Assembly (NCBI GenBank): GCA_934465295.1
Contig: CAKSKU010000005.1
Location: 75,152 to 139,151, forward strand
Origin: an uncultured Oscillospiraceae bacterium
Lineage (GTDB): Bacteria; Bacillota; Clostridia; Oscillospirales; Ruminococcaceae
Direction of reading: 5' to 3'
Length of the DNA stretch: 64,000 bases
Shown here piece by piece: positions 44,307-52,890 of this stretch (positions are counted from its first letter, which is position 1; every line of letters starts with the position of its first letter). The notes below the pieces were generated by a model that was given only the letters and a program-made list of their open reading frames with translations, made no database searches and was not told the DNA's origin. Made by a program: the position numbers and the translations under genes.

Positions 44307-45065
44307 ATGATTAATGTTAAATCCAAGTCCGAATTGGAGAAGATGCGTAAAGCAGGTGTTATCACCGCTAACGCTCTTCACTACGGCGGACAGTCAATAA
44401 AAGTCGGTATGTCAACTTATGAGCTTGACAAGCTTATCCACGATTACATCGTCAAGAACGGTGCAAAGCCTTCGAGCCTCGGTTACTGCGGTTTCCCCGG
44501 TTCGGCGTGCATTTCGATCAACAACGAGGTGATCCACGGTATCCCGTCCAAGAAGAAGTTCATTCAGGACGGCGATGTTGTCAGCATTGACGTTACCGCA
44601 CTTTATGATGGTTACAACGGGGACACGGCTTATACCTTCCCTGTAGGAAACGTTCCCGAAGAAACGCTCAAACTGCTTGAGGTAACAAAAGAGAGTATGT
44701 ATCTCGGAATCGAGCAGGCTGTTATCGGAAACCGTATCGGCGACATCGGTCATGCGGTTGAGGAACACTGCGTTTCTCATGGATATGGTGTAGTCAGACA
44801 GTATATAGGTCACGGCATCGGCAGAGAAATGCACGAAGCTCCCGAAGTTCCGAATTACGGACGTCCGGGACACGGCCCAAGACTTGTTGCAGGCATGACT
44901 ATCACAGTTGAACCGATGATCAATGCGGTCGGAGAGGACGTTAAGGTTCTTTCGGACGGCTGGACCGTAGTGACCAGATCGGGTTCACCCGCTGCTCATT
45001 TTGAGCACACTATCGCAATCACTCCCGACGGGCCCGTGATCCTTACGAAGCCCACAATTGTCTGA
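44307..45065 (+). CDS. map: Methionine aminopeptidase, type I
   Basis: It removes the N-terminal Met from new proteins. The 252 residues show SINNEVIHGIPS, metal ligands in VVSIDVTALYDGYNGDTAYT, the His in YIGHGIGREMHEAP, Glu in MTITVEPMI and Glu in AHFEHTIAIT. It starts 12 bases after adk and ends just before the KOW gene. Confidence 0.98.
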   Translation: MINVKSKSELEKMRKAGVITANALHYGGQSIKVGMSTYELDKLIHDYIVKNGAKPSSLGYCGFPGSACISINNEVIHGIPSKKKFIQDGDVVSIDVTALYDGYNGDTAYTFPVGNVPEETLKLLEVTKESMYLGIEQAVIGNRIGDIGHAVEEHCVSHGYGVVRQYIGHGIGREMHEAPEVPNYGRPGHGPRLVAGMTITVEPMINAVGEDVKVLSDGWTVVTRSGSPAAHFEHTIAITPDGPVILTKPTIV

Positions 45066-45095
45066 CAACGGCAAACCCCGAAAGGAGTTAAGGCT

Positions 45096-45344
45096 GTGGA
45101 AGCAAAAATCGGAATGATCGTCAGATCGGCTGCAGGACATGACAGAGGAAATTTCCTTGTGATCACCGCAGTTGAGGGTGATTTTGCGTTTATTGCCGAC
45201 GGAAAAGAGCGAAAGCTCGAAAAACCGAAGAAAAAACGTTTAAAACACCTTAAACTTACCAATACTGTTATAAATACAGACAATCTGACAGATAAGGGAC
45301 TTAGAAAGATAATTTCTTCGTTCACCGAAACCCAAGATCCATAA
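45096..45344 (+). CDS. KOW-domain RNA-binding protein (L14e/L27e-like)
   Basis: An 82-residue basic protein with a KOW-type start (IGMIVRSAAGHDRGNFLVI) and a Lys-rich tail (KPKKKRLKHLKLTNT). Proteins like this are found between map and infA in many Firmicutes and resemble eukaryotic L14e/L27e in the KOW part. Its role is unsettled. It starts with GTG at 45096 behind AAAGGAG. Confidence 0.85.
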   Translation: MEAKIGMIVRSAAGHDRGNFLVITAVEGDFAFIADGKERKLEKPKKKRLKHLKLTNTVINTDNLTDKGLRKIISSFTETQDP

Positions 45345-45364
45345 ATCTAAAAGGAGGCATATGT

Positions 45365-45583
45365 TTGTCTAAAGAGGATGTTATTGAGATTGAAGGTACA
45401 GTAATCGAAGCTCTCCCGAACGCAATGTTCCAGGTCGAACTTGCTAACGGACACAAGATTCTCGCTCACGTTTCCGGTAAACTCAGAATGAACTACATCA
45501 GGATCGTTCCGGGTGATAAGGTCACGGTTGAGATGTCACCATATGACCTCTCAAAGGGCAGAATTACTTGGAGAGCAAAGTGA
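45365..45583 (+). CDS. infA: Translation initiation factor IF-1
   Basis: A 72-residue OB-fold factor that blocks the A site during initiation: EDVIEIEGTVIEALPNAMFQ, LRMNYIRIVPGDKVTVEMSP. It starts with TTG at 45365, 7 bases after AAGGAGG; an ATG at 45361 in another frame stops after three codons. Confidence 0.97.
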   Translation: MSKEDVIEIEGTVIEALPNAMFQVELANGHKILAHVSGKLRMNYIRIVPGDKVTVEMSPYDLSKGRITWRAK

Positions 45584-45608
45584 ATTCTTGAAAAAGGAGG
45601 TATTTATC

Positions 45609-45722
45609 ATGAAAGTAAGACCTTCAGTAAAACCAATTTGTGAAAAATGCAAAATCATTAAGAGAAAAGGCAAAATTATGGTTATCTGCGAGAACCCTAA
45701 GCACAAGCAGCGTCAGGGCTAA
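45609..45722 (+). CDS. rpmJ: Ribosomal protein L36
   Basis: A 37-residue zinc protein, MKVRPSVKPICEKCK followed by VICENPKHKQRQG. Ligands Cys11, Cys14, Cys27 and His32 are present, so this is the zinc-bound type. It starts at ATG 45609 behind AAAGGAGG, 25 bases after infA. Confidence 0.97.
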   Translation: MKVRPSVKPICEKCKIIKRKGKIMVICENPKHKQRQG

Positions 45723-45783
45723 TCGGTAAAGATCCGTAATAATTGCTTTAAAACGTAAAAATCCAATTCGGAGGTGTATGTAA

Positions 45784-46152
45784 ATGGCACGTATTGCAGG
45801 CGTTGACCTTCCAAAGGATAAGAGAGTCGAGATCGGACTCACATATATCTATGGCATCGGTCGCAAATCTGCTGATATTATCCTCAAGGAAACAGGCGTA
45901 AACCCTGACATCAGAGTTAAGGACCTTTCCGAGGATGATCTTGCAAAGATCCGTGATTATATTGATAAGAATTTCATCGTTGAGGGTGACCTTCGCAGAA
46001 ATGTTGCTCTTAACATCAAGCGTCTTGTTGAGATCGGTTGTTACAGAGGCGTTCGTCACAGAAAGGGTCTCCCCGTCAGAGGTCAGAGAACCAAGACCAA
46101 CGCAAGAACCCGCAAGGGCCCTGTAAAGACAATCGCTAACAAGAAGAAGTAA
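45784..46152 (+). CDS. rpsM: Ribosomal protein S13
   Basis: A 122-residue 30S head protein: ARIAGVDLPKDKRVEIGLTY, IYGIGRKSADIIL and the C-terminal GQRTKTNARTRKGPVKTIA. GGAGG precedes it. With rpsK, rpsD, rpoA and rplQ it forms the alpha part of the operon. Confidence 0.98.
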   Translation: MARIAGVDLPKDKRVEIGLTYIYGIGRKSADIILKETGVNPDIRVKDLSEDDLAKIRDYIDKNFIVEGDLRRNVALNIKRLVEIGCYRGVRHRKGLPVRGQRTKTNARTRKGPVKTIANKKK

Positions 46153-46166
46153 GGAGGGAATGAACA

Positions 46167-46568
46167 ATGGCTCAGGTTAAAGGCAAGAAGACTGTCGTTA
46201 GACGTCGTCGTGAGCGTAAAAACATTGAAAATGGTGCTGTTCATATCCAGTCCACTTTCAACAACACAATCGTAACTATTACTGATACACAGGGTAACGC
46301 AATTTCATGGGCTTCCGCAGGCGAACTCGGTTTCAGAGGTTCCAAGAAGTCCACTCCGTTCGCTGCTCAGACAGCTGCTGAAACTGCTGCTAAGGCTGCA
46401 ATGGATCACGGTCTTAAGACTGTTGAAGTTTACGTTAAGGGACCCGGTGCAGGACGTGAAGCTGCTATCAGAGCTTTGCAGACTGTTGGTCTTGAAGTAA
46501 GACTCATCAAGGATGTTACTCCTATTCCTCACAACGGATGCCGTCCTCCTAAGAGACGTCGTGTATAA
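46167..46568 (+). CDS. rpsK: Ribosomal protein S11
   Basis: A 133-residue platform protein: GAVHIQSTFNNTIVTITDTQ, GFRGSKKSTPFAAQTAAE, KGPGAGREAAIRAL, TPIPHNGCRPPKRRRV. It starts 14 bases after rpsM behind AAGGAGG. Confidence 0.98.
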   Translation: MAQVKGKKTVVRRRRERKNIENGAVHIQSTFNNTIVTITDTQGNAISWASAGELGFRGSKKSTPFAAQTAAETAAKAAMDHGLKTVEVYVKGPGAGREAAIRALQTVGLEVRLIKDVTPIPHNGCRPPKRRRV

Positions 46569-46650
46569 CAGATATACCGATATTCTTTTACAGGTAAGCG
46601 TTTCCGCTTAATAATACGTTTTTTAATTACCAATGGAGGTGTAATTCTAA

Positions 46651-47250
46651 ATGGCAGTTAATAAAGACCCCATACTCAAAAAATGCAGATACTTAGGAAT
46701 CAGCCCTATGGTTATGGGTATTTCTAAGACTTCTAATAGAAACCCCGGTGCCAACAACAGAAAGAAGCTTTCCGAATACGGCACACAGCTCAAGGAAAAG
46801 CAGAAGCTCAAGTTCATCTACGGCGTTCTTGAGAAGCCTTTCTATCACTACTACGAACTCGCAAGCAAGGCTACTGACAAGACTACCGGTGACGCGCTCA
46901 TCACTATTCTTGAATCCAGACTTGATAATGTAGTTTTCAGAATGGGTCTCGCTCTTACAAGACGTGAAGCAAGACAGCTCGTTACTCACAGACACTTCAC
47001 AGTAAACGGTGAGAGAGTTGACATTCCTTCTTACAGAGTTAAGGAAGGCGACGTTATCGCTCTTTACGAAGGCAGCCGTTCAAGTGCTAAGTTCAAGGAG
47101 ATCTACGATCAGACTAACGGCAGAGTAGTTCCTACATGGCTCGATTCCAACAAGGACAATTTCTCCGCTAAGGTCGTTCGTATGCCTGCAACTGAAGACC
47201 TTGACTATGAGGTTGAAACTCACCTTATCGTCGAGTTGTACTCCAAGTAA
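46651..47250 (+). CDS. rpsD: Ribosomal protein S4
   Basis: A 199-residue 30S assembly initiator that autoregulates its operon in several bacteria. It lacks the N-terminal zinc cysteines and has the S4 RNA-binding domain (ESRLDNVVFRMGLALTRREA, HFTVNGERVDIPSYRVKEGD). An 82-base spacer precedes it with only a small AAGCG/CGCTT hairpin. In Firmicutes rpsD is often found elsewhere; here it is in the alpha operon. Confidence 0.98.
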   Translation: MAVNKDPILKKCRYLGISPMVMGISKTSNRNPGANNRKKLSEYGTQLKEKQKLKFIYGVLEKPFYHYYELASKATDKTTGDALITILESRLDNVVFRMGLALTRREARQLVTHRHFTVNGERVDIPSYRVKEGDVIALYEGSRSSAKFKEIYDQTNGRVVPTWLDSNKDNFSAKVVRMPATEDLDYEVETHLIVELYSK

Positions 47251-47319
47251 TAGGTTTATCGTGTATAAACTTTTTATATGCGTTAATGATCCGCAATGCG
47301 AATATAGGAGGGTTTTATA

Positions 47320-48276
47320 ATGCTTGAAAAAATCGAAAAGCCGGAAATCGAAACCGTTGAACTCAAGACCAACGGCACTTACGGCAAGTTTGCTATCGCT
47401 CCTCTTGAGCGCGGCTATGGACATACTCTTGGCAACAGCCTCAGACGTGTCCTGCTCTCCTCGCTTCCGGGTGTTGCTGTTACTTCGGTGAAGATTGACG
47501 GTGTACACCACGAATTATCTACTATTCCGGGCGTTAAGGAAGATGTTACTGAAATAGTTCTTAACCTCAAGGGACTTACGGCTAAGCTTTACGGCGAAGG
47601 CCCCAAGACCATCTATATCGAAGCCGAAGACGAATGCGAAGTTACCGCAGGTGACATCAAGGCGGATTCGGAAGTTGATATCCTCGTTCCGGATATGCAC
47701 ATTGCTACACTCGGCAAAGACGCTAAGCTTTATATGGAGATCACTATCGACAGAGGACGCGGATACGTTCCTGCTGAAAAGAACAAGCAGCTTTTCAACT
47801 TCGGCGTTGATGTTATCGCTGTTGACTCCATTTATACCCCTGTACTGAAAGTAAATTACACTGTTGAAGACACCCGTCTTGGACAGGTAACTGATTATGA
47901 TAAGCTCACACTTGATGTCTGGACCAACGGTGTTGTTTCAGCCAAGGAAGCTGTATCACAGGCAGCCAACCTCCTCATTGAGCATCTGAAGCTCTTCAGC
48001 GAGCTTTCTGATGAATCCGCTATCACAGAGATCATGGTAGAAAAGGACGACAAGGGCAAAGAAAAAGTCCTTGAGATGACCATTGAGGACCTTGACTTAT
48101 CAGTACGTTCGTTCAATTGCCTTAAACGTGCAAACATTAACACAGTAGGTGATTTGATCAACAAGTCAGAAGAAGAGATGATGAAAGTCAGAAACCTTGG
48201 TAAGAAGTCCTTTGACGAAGTTAAGGAAAAGCTTCAGTCCCTCGGTTTTGAACTCAGCTCTGAAGATGATAACTAA
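47320..48276 (+). CDS. rpoA: RNA polymerase alpha subunit
   Basis: A 318-residue subunit that dimerises to start RNA polymerase assembly. The N-domain shows PLERGYGHTLGNSLRRVLLS and IDGVHHELSTIPGVKEDV; the C-domain (about 245-310) shows DLSVRSFNCLKRANINTVGD and LGKKSFDEVKEKL, which bind UP elements and activators. GGAGGG precedes it. Confidence 0.98.
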   Translation: MLEKIEKPEIETVELKTNGTYGKFAIAPLERGYGHTLGNSLRRVLLSSLPGVAVTSVKIDGVHHELSTIPGVKEDVTEIVLNLKGLTAKLYGEGPKTIYIEAEDECEVTAGDIKADSEVDILVPDMHIATLGKDAKLYMEITIDRGRGYVPAEKNKQLFNFGVDVIAVDSIYTPVLKVNYTVEDTRLGQVTDYDKLTLDVWTNGVVSAKEAVSQAANLLIEHLKLFSELSDESAITEIMVEKDDKGKEKVLEMTIEDLDLSVRSFNCLKRANINTVGDLINKSEEEMMKVRNLGKKSFDEVKEKLQSLGFELSSEDDN

Positions 48277-48329
48277 GAGTGATAATTTTGCAAAAATACG
48301 ATACTTTTAATAGGTAAGGAGTGATTAGA

Positions 48330-48671
48330 ATGCCGGGAACAAGAAAATTGGGCAGAACAAGCGACCACAGAAAAGCAATGCTCAGAGCTATGGTTACATT
48401 CCTGCTCGAAAACGGCAAGATCGAAACAACAGTAACAAGAGCCAAAGAGGTTCGTGCTATGTCTGAAAAGATGATCACCATCGCCAAGACAAACGACCTC
48501 CACTCCAGACGTCAGGTTCTTGCTTATGTTACAAAGGAAGATGTTGTCAAGAAGCTTTTTGACGAGATCGCACCTAAGTACGCTGATGTTAATGGCGGTT
48601 ATACAAGAATCATCAAGACAGGTCCAAGACGCGGTGACGCTGCTGAAATGGCTATCATTGAACTTGTATAA
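48330..48671 (+). CDS. rplQ: Ribosomal protein L17
   Basis: A 113-residue tunnel-exit protein of the short Firmicutes type: RKLGRTSDHRKAMLRAMVT, EKMITIAKTNDLHSRRQVLA, YTRIIKTGPRRGDAAEMAII. I start at ATG 48330, 8 bases after AAGGAG; the GTG at 48321 is part of that site. It is the last gene of the superoperon. Confidence 0.97.
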   Translation: MPGTRKLGRTSDHRKAMLRAMVTFLLENGKIETTVTRAKEVRAMSEKMITIAKTNDLHSRRQVLAYVTKEDVVKKLFDEIAPKYADVNGGYTRIIKTGPRRGDAAEMAIIELV

Positions 48672-48693
48672 GTTTCTTTCGATATATAAATCT

Positions 48694-48729
48694 GCGCTGT
48701 TCGATTATTTTTTCGGACAGCGCTTTTTT
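48694..48729 (+). terminator. Terminator of the ribosomal superoperon
   Basis: GCGCTGTTCGA pairs with TTCGGACAGCGC (one G-T pair) around TTATTTT and is followed by six T. Confidence 0.88.
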
Positions 48730-48732
48730 GTT

Positions 48733-49108
48733 TAATTCGGAATTCGGAATGCGGAATTATTGCATAGCTTACATTTGTCGGACGATGCGAAGCCAACTAG
48801 CTGGTTGAGCTGAGCACAGCTCGTCAGGTGTCCAGAGGGCGGAAGCCCTTTGGTCGCTTCCGCAGAAGCGAAACTCCCCTAAACTAACAGTAAAATGTCA
48901 GTTGCGATAAGCGTAAATCACTAACAGCTTAAAACGGCGCAATTCACACGGAATATGGTAAACGAACTATGAGAAATAAAGTTTGTAAACCTAAAAAGGT
49001 GAATTGCGCCACTCTTTTTTCATAAAACAAACTATCCTCGGCATAAAATGCGCAGAGCGAAAGCGATAAGCATTTTATGCCGACCTCATTTGAACGGCGG
49101 TGGGAAAT
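48733..49108 (+). repeat. Heptamer tract plus interspersed multi-hairpin repeat, copy D
   Basis: A GAATTCG tract (48733-48759) leads into the most complete copy: TTGCATAGCT, GATGCGAAGCCAA, hairpin TCGCTTC/GAAGCGA near 48853-48870, CTCCCCTAAACTAACAG, the 75-bp module 48936-49010 bounded by GGCGCAATTCAC/GTGAATTGCGCC, CTATCCTCGGC and the hairpin ATAAAATGC/GCATTTTAT around 49040-49080, ending GAACGGCGGTGGGAA. A CGTAGGG hairpin unit follows at 49127-49158. A frame of 124 codons from 49077 is repeat-derived and not called. Confidence 0.78.
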
Positions 49109-49349
49109 AAACGGGATAACGATAAAAAACGTAGGGTCGGATTATATATCCGACCGAACAGCAAATTACCATACGCCGAAAATCACCGACAAAATTCGGG
49201 ACGGAATGCATAATTTAGAAAAAAAGCAGAAAGCCACCGTTTATATACGGACAAACCGAAATTTTCCCCTGTCAGTCTTGAACAAACGGCTGATATTCCC
49301 CTATAAATATTACATTGTTTACAATTTGATTTCAAAATGGGCTAAACTA

Positions 49350-49378
49350 TTGAATTCATGCGGATTATATGGTAGAAT
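49350..49378 (+). promoter_or_regulatory. Probable promoter of the transglutaminase-like operon
   Basis: TTGAAT, a 17-base spacer and TAGAAT lie about 70 bases before the first gene. Confidence 0.6.
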
Positions 49379-49447
49379 TTATTATAGAAAAATACCGCTG
49401 TTTATAAAGTGGAAAATGTGTAGAAAAAATATCAGAAGGAGAACAAA

Positions 49448-50716
49448 TTGAAAAGATCTGATGCTCCGAAGCGGCTTGGCGGCATTGTTCTTGCTGCGCT
49501 GGCTGTATTTTCGGTCTTGGGAGTGAAGGTCAATGCTGAGGCGTCGCTGACCGATGCAAAGCAGGTACTTCCGCTCTACTATGACTCGCTCACAAAGGAT
49601 GAACAGAATATCTATGTCCATCTCCGGCAGGGCGTTATGAACAACAAGGAAAAGATAAACACGATCGTTATCAAAAACGCTGCCAGCTACAACAAGCTGT
49701 GTGAGCTGATACTTTACAATGACGATCTTGCGTTCAATCTCGGCGGCATAGCTGCGGAGACGGACGGCAGCTACTCCACCTTTACCCCGACCTATGCTGT
49801 CGATAATTTCACATACAGTCTTATGCTGGACGGGATGAAGAAAAAGGCTGAACAGATCGCCAAAAAGGCTCGCAAAATAGAGGATGAATACAGCCGCATT
49901 GAATTTATCCACGATGAGATCGCTAAAAATGCGGAATATTTCCCGGAAAATGATCCCGAAGCTTATGTCGGCTTCACGCATTATGCATACGGTGCGCTTG
50001 TTGAAGGCAGGGCTGTATGCCAGGGTTACAGTGCAGCTTTTTCGTATGTATGCAGGCTGTCGGACATACAATGTATAACGGTATACGGCACTTCAAGGGG
50101 CGAAAGCCACAGCTGGAACAAGGTTCTTTGCGATGGAAAGTGGTACAACGTTGACCTCACATGGGACGATCCCGTTTCAAACTTCAAGGACAATATCAAG
50201 TACAGCTATTTTATGCTGTCCGATCCGGAAATTGCAAAGGATCACACGATAAAATCGGTCACAGGAACATATAAGCCTGCCGACGAGTCGAGAGACCGCT
50301 ATGTTGAGCATGGACTTTGTGCAAACGATAACAATGAGGCGATGGAGATGCTTGAGATGCTCCTCACCGAGCAGGCGGAAAGCGGCGGACTTTCGGCAAC
50401 GATACGCTTTGCCGATAATAGGGTGTATCGCAACTTTGTCAATTATATCGAATACAAAGACCGTGCAAGAATGAAAAATCTGCTCAAAAGGGTGAAAAAA
50501 GCCTCGGGTGCAGATATAAAAACAGGCTCGACGTGGTATTTCACCGATCCAGAGCAAAGGACGGCGACAGTTGTTCTTGTTTACAAGGGTGCGGCTTTGA
50601 GCGATTATTTCAACTACCCCGAGCTTATTGATGAAAAAAATCTTGAAACATATAAAAAACTTGGATTAAAGATAGATATTCCAGAGAAAAAGGAAGAAAT
50701 GGCGGTGACGAAATGA
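49448..50716 (+). CDS. Secreted transglutaminase-like protein 1
   Basis: A 422-residue protein with a signal peptide or anchor (about 8-30, ending VKVNAEA), a helical region and a transglutaminase-like core. The Cys-His-Asp triad is intact: Cys191 in GRAVCQGYSAAF, His in ESHSWNKV and Asp in YNVDLTWDDP. In bacteria this fold is usually a peptidase or transferase acting outside the cell; the substrate is not evident. A second domain of about 120 residues follows (ATIRFADNRVYRNFVNYI). The start is TTG at 49448 behind AGAAGGAGAAC. The stop overlaps the next start (ATGA), so the genes are coupled. Confidence 0.8.
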   Translation: MKRSDAPKRLGGIVLAALAVFSVLGVKVNAEASLTDAKQVLPLYYDSLTKDEQNIYVHLRQGVMNNKEKINTIVIKNAASYNKLCELILYNDDLAFNLGGIAAETDGSYSTFTPTYAVDNFTYSLMLDGMKKKAEQIAKKARKIEDEYSRIEFIHDEIAKNAEYFPENDPEAYVGFTHYAYGALVEGRAVCQGYSAAFSYVCRLSDIQCITVYGTSRGESHSWNKVLCDGKWYNVDLTWDDPVSNFKDNIKYSYFMLSDPEIAKDHTIKSVTGTYKPADESRDRYVEHGLCANDNNEAMEMLEMLLTEQAESGGLSATIRFADNRVYRNFVNYIEYKDRARMKNLLKRVKKASGADIKTGSTWYFTDPEQRTATVVLVYKGAALSDYFNYPELIDEKNLETYKKLGLKIDIPEKKEEMAVTK

Positions 50717-51585
50717 GAAAGAAAATTATGGCGGCGGCTGTTTCGGCGGCAATGACAGTCTCGATGCTCTGCGCTGTGCCGACCTTTGCCGAGCCGAACG
50801 AACTTTACGGTGATTCGATGGTAAGGACCGAGCTGGAGGCGTTTTTACAGAAATCTGCCGAGCCTATGCTCCCCTATCAGTACAACGACCTTTCCACACA
50901 GGCGCAGAAATGCTATATTGAAATAAGGAAAGCCATTATCTCACACAAAAATTCCGTGAAGATATCTTCAAGAATAAGCGAGAAAACGCTCCTCACCATT
51001 GCGGATATCATCAAAAATCAGGATCCTCTCACATTCGGCGGTGCTGATATCGAATACAACGGCATAAGCACCGACAACGCTTATGCAAGGCTTACATACT
51101 CCTGCACAAAGGAGCTTGACGAAAGCGTCACAAAGCAGGTCGCAAAGGAAGCCGACAAGGTGATAGCGGCTTTTGTTCCCGATGCTGACGAATATGACAA
51201 ATTCCTTGCGATACACGACCACATCACTGCGACAGCCGAAGATGAGGACGGTGAAAAGCCAAATTCATTCAGCAAGACGGCTTACGGTGCGCTCGTTGTC
51301 AAGAAGTGTACATCAGAGGGGTATGCCTGTGCTTTCCAGTACATAAGCATTAAAGCGGGTCTGACATGCGTGACCGTTTCGGGAAAGGACGCTGACGGCA
51401 ACGCTCACACATGGAACAAGGTGAAGGTCGGCGAAAGCTGGTACAACGTTGACTGCTTCGCCGATGACGAGAACGGAAACTATGGCAGCTTTCTGGTTAG
51501 CGATGATACGATAAAGCAGCTTTACACCGAAAACGGCAGCTGCGACTATACTGCTTCGGAAGATCTCATAATTTATAAAAAATAA
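50713..51585 (+). CDS. Secreted transglutaminase-like protein 2, catalytic Cys replaced by Ser
   Basis: A 290-residue shorter paralogue with a signal peptide (cleavage expected after PTFA near residue 26). Aligned with its neighbours (GKAVCEGYARAF), it reads VKKCTSEGYACAF, so Ser201 takes the position of the nucleophile and Cys199 lies two residues earlier. His (NAHTWNKV) and Asp (YNVDCFADD) are kept. It may be inactive, act as a binding or regulatory partner, or use another residue. It lacks the C-terminal domain of its two neighbours. Start ATG 50713 overlaps the previous stop by 4 bases. Confidence 0.78.
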   Translation: MRKKIMAAAVSAAMTVSMLCAVPTFAEPNELYGDSMVRTELEAFLQKSAEPMLPYQYNDLSTQAQKCYIEIRKAIISHKNSVKISSRISEKTLLTIADIIKNQDPLTFGGADIEYNGISTDNAYARLTYSCTKELDESVTKQVAKEADKVIAAFVPDADEYDKFLAIHDHITATAEDEDGEKPNSFSKTAYGALVVKKCTSEGYACAFQYISIKAGLTCVTVSGKDADGNAHTWNKVKVGESWYNVDCFADDENGNYGSFLVSDDTIKQLYTENGSCDYTASEDLIIYKK

Positions 51586-51600
51586 AGGGGAAATGACATT

Positions 51601-52881
51601 ATGAAGAAACTTATCTCGGCGTTCCTTGCGATCGCAACGGCTTTCACATTTGCGGCAGGTCTCCCTGTCGGCAAGGCAGCCCCCGATATTGCGGTGACGG
51701 CTTATGCGGCTGAAACAAAGCCGCTCGAAAAGCAGATGCTCCCGTACCACTATTCCAAGCTTTCGGACACGGGCAAGGCTGTTTATATCCAGCTCAGGAA
51801 GGCTGCGCTCAACCACGAGAAGTCCTTTATCTATAACAAGGCTCTCGATAATGATCTTGTGAGTCAGCTTGCCGATATAATTTTCTATGAGGATTCGCTC
51901 GCATTCAATGTAAAGGGTGTTTCCTACCTTATTTACGCCAGCCAGGATAAGACCGAATTCGACCTGACATATTCCTTCAGCACGGAATCCGCCGATAAGA
52001 TGATGAAGAAGATGGATGCAGTTGCTGAAAAGGTCGTTTCCAAATTTGACGAGGACACTTCAGCATACAATAAGATACTTTATATACACGATTATATTGT
52101 AGGTCATACAGTCTATGACGAATCGCTCAACTCCGCACACTCCGCTTACGGTTCGATGATCGCAGGAAAGGCTGTATGCGAGGGCTATGCAAGAGCGTTC
52201 GGATATATCTGCGCAAAGGCAGGCATAAAGACCGTCAACGTTGTCGGCAGAGCTACCGCTGACGATGGTCACACCGAGAACCACATGTGGAACAGAGTTT
52301 ACCTCAAAAAGCAGTGGTATGATATCGACCTCACATGGGACGATCCCGTTATGCCCTATGTTGAAAACAAGAGCTACAAATACTTCCTCCCCGGCAGTGC
52401 AACATTCGCAAAGTCGCACAAGCCCTGCAACACCTCGCTGACTTACCCGAAGGCTACAAGCGATACGAGCATGAACTATTATGCGAAGAAAAAGCTTGTT
52501 GCGGAAGATAACGACAGCGCATATTCGCTCCTTGTCACCCAGATCGCAAAGGCTGCAAAGAGCGGTCATTCCGTTGCAACGATAAAGCTTTCCGACAGGG
52601 CGGCTTTCAGCAGCTTCAAGAGATATCTCGAAAAGGACAACAACGATAAGCTTTTCAGTCTCCTCTCCGACGCAAACAAAAAGACAAAGGTCTCCATCGT
52701 GACCGACCGCTTCTACGGCTATGTTGCCGATCAGAAAACGCTCACGGTAAGGGTCTACTTTATGATGAAGAATACAACGCTCTCCGACTATTACACCGAT
52801 ACATCGTCCGTTTCCTCCGATGAAAAACAGTTCTTCAAGGAAGCAGGCATCACAAACAGCAAATCCAAAAAGGCAGCGTGA
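51601..52881 (+). CDS. Secreted transglutaminase-like protein 3
   Basis: A 426-residue protein built like paralogue 1: signal peptide (about 4-35, ending TAYAAE), the shared LPYHYSKLSDTGKAVYIQLR region, a core with intact triad (Cys193 in GKAVCEGYARAF, His in ENHMWNRV, Asp in YDIDLTWDDP) and a C-terminal domain (ATIKLSDRAAFSSFKRYLEK). The three paralogues in a row with tight spacing suggest a secreted set that works together, perhaps on cell-wall or dietary protein. It begins 15 bases after paralogue 2 behind AAAGGGG. deoB follows after 9 bases. Confidence 0.8.
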   Translation: MKKLISAFLAIATAFTFAAGLPVGKAAPDIAVTAYAAETKPLEKQMLPYHYSKLSDTGKAVYIQLRKAALNHEKSFIYNKALDNDLVSQLADIIFYEDSLAFNVKGVSYLIYASQDKTEFDLTYSFSTESADKMMKKMDAVAEKVVSKFDEDTSAYNKILYIHDYIVGHTVYDESLNSAHSAYGSMIAGKAVCEGYARAFGYICAKAGIKTVNVVGRATADDGHTENHMWNRVYLKKQWYDIDLTWDDPVMPYVENKSYKYFLPGSATFAKSHKPCNTSLTYPKATSDTSMNYYAKKKLVAEDNDSAYSLLVTQIAKAAKSGHSVATIKLSDRAAFSSFKRYLEKDNNDKLFSLLSDANKKTKVSIVTDRFYGYVADQKTLTVRVYFMMKNTTLSDYYTDTSSVSSDEKQFFKEAGITNSKSKKAA

Positions 52882-52890
52882 GAGATCTTT

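Noticed and set aside
49077..49451. A 124-codon frame before the transglutaminase-like genes
   Set aside because: It begins in copy D of the repeat, lacks a ribosome binding site and overlaps the promoter of the next gene.
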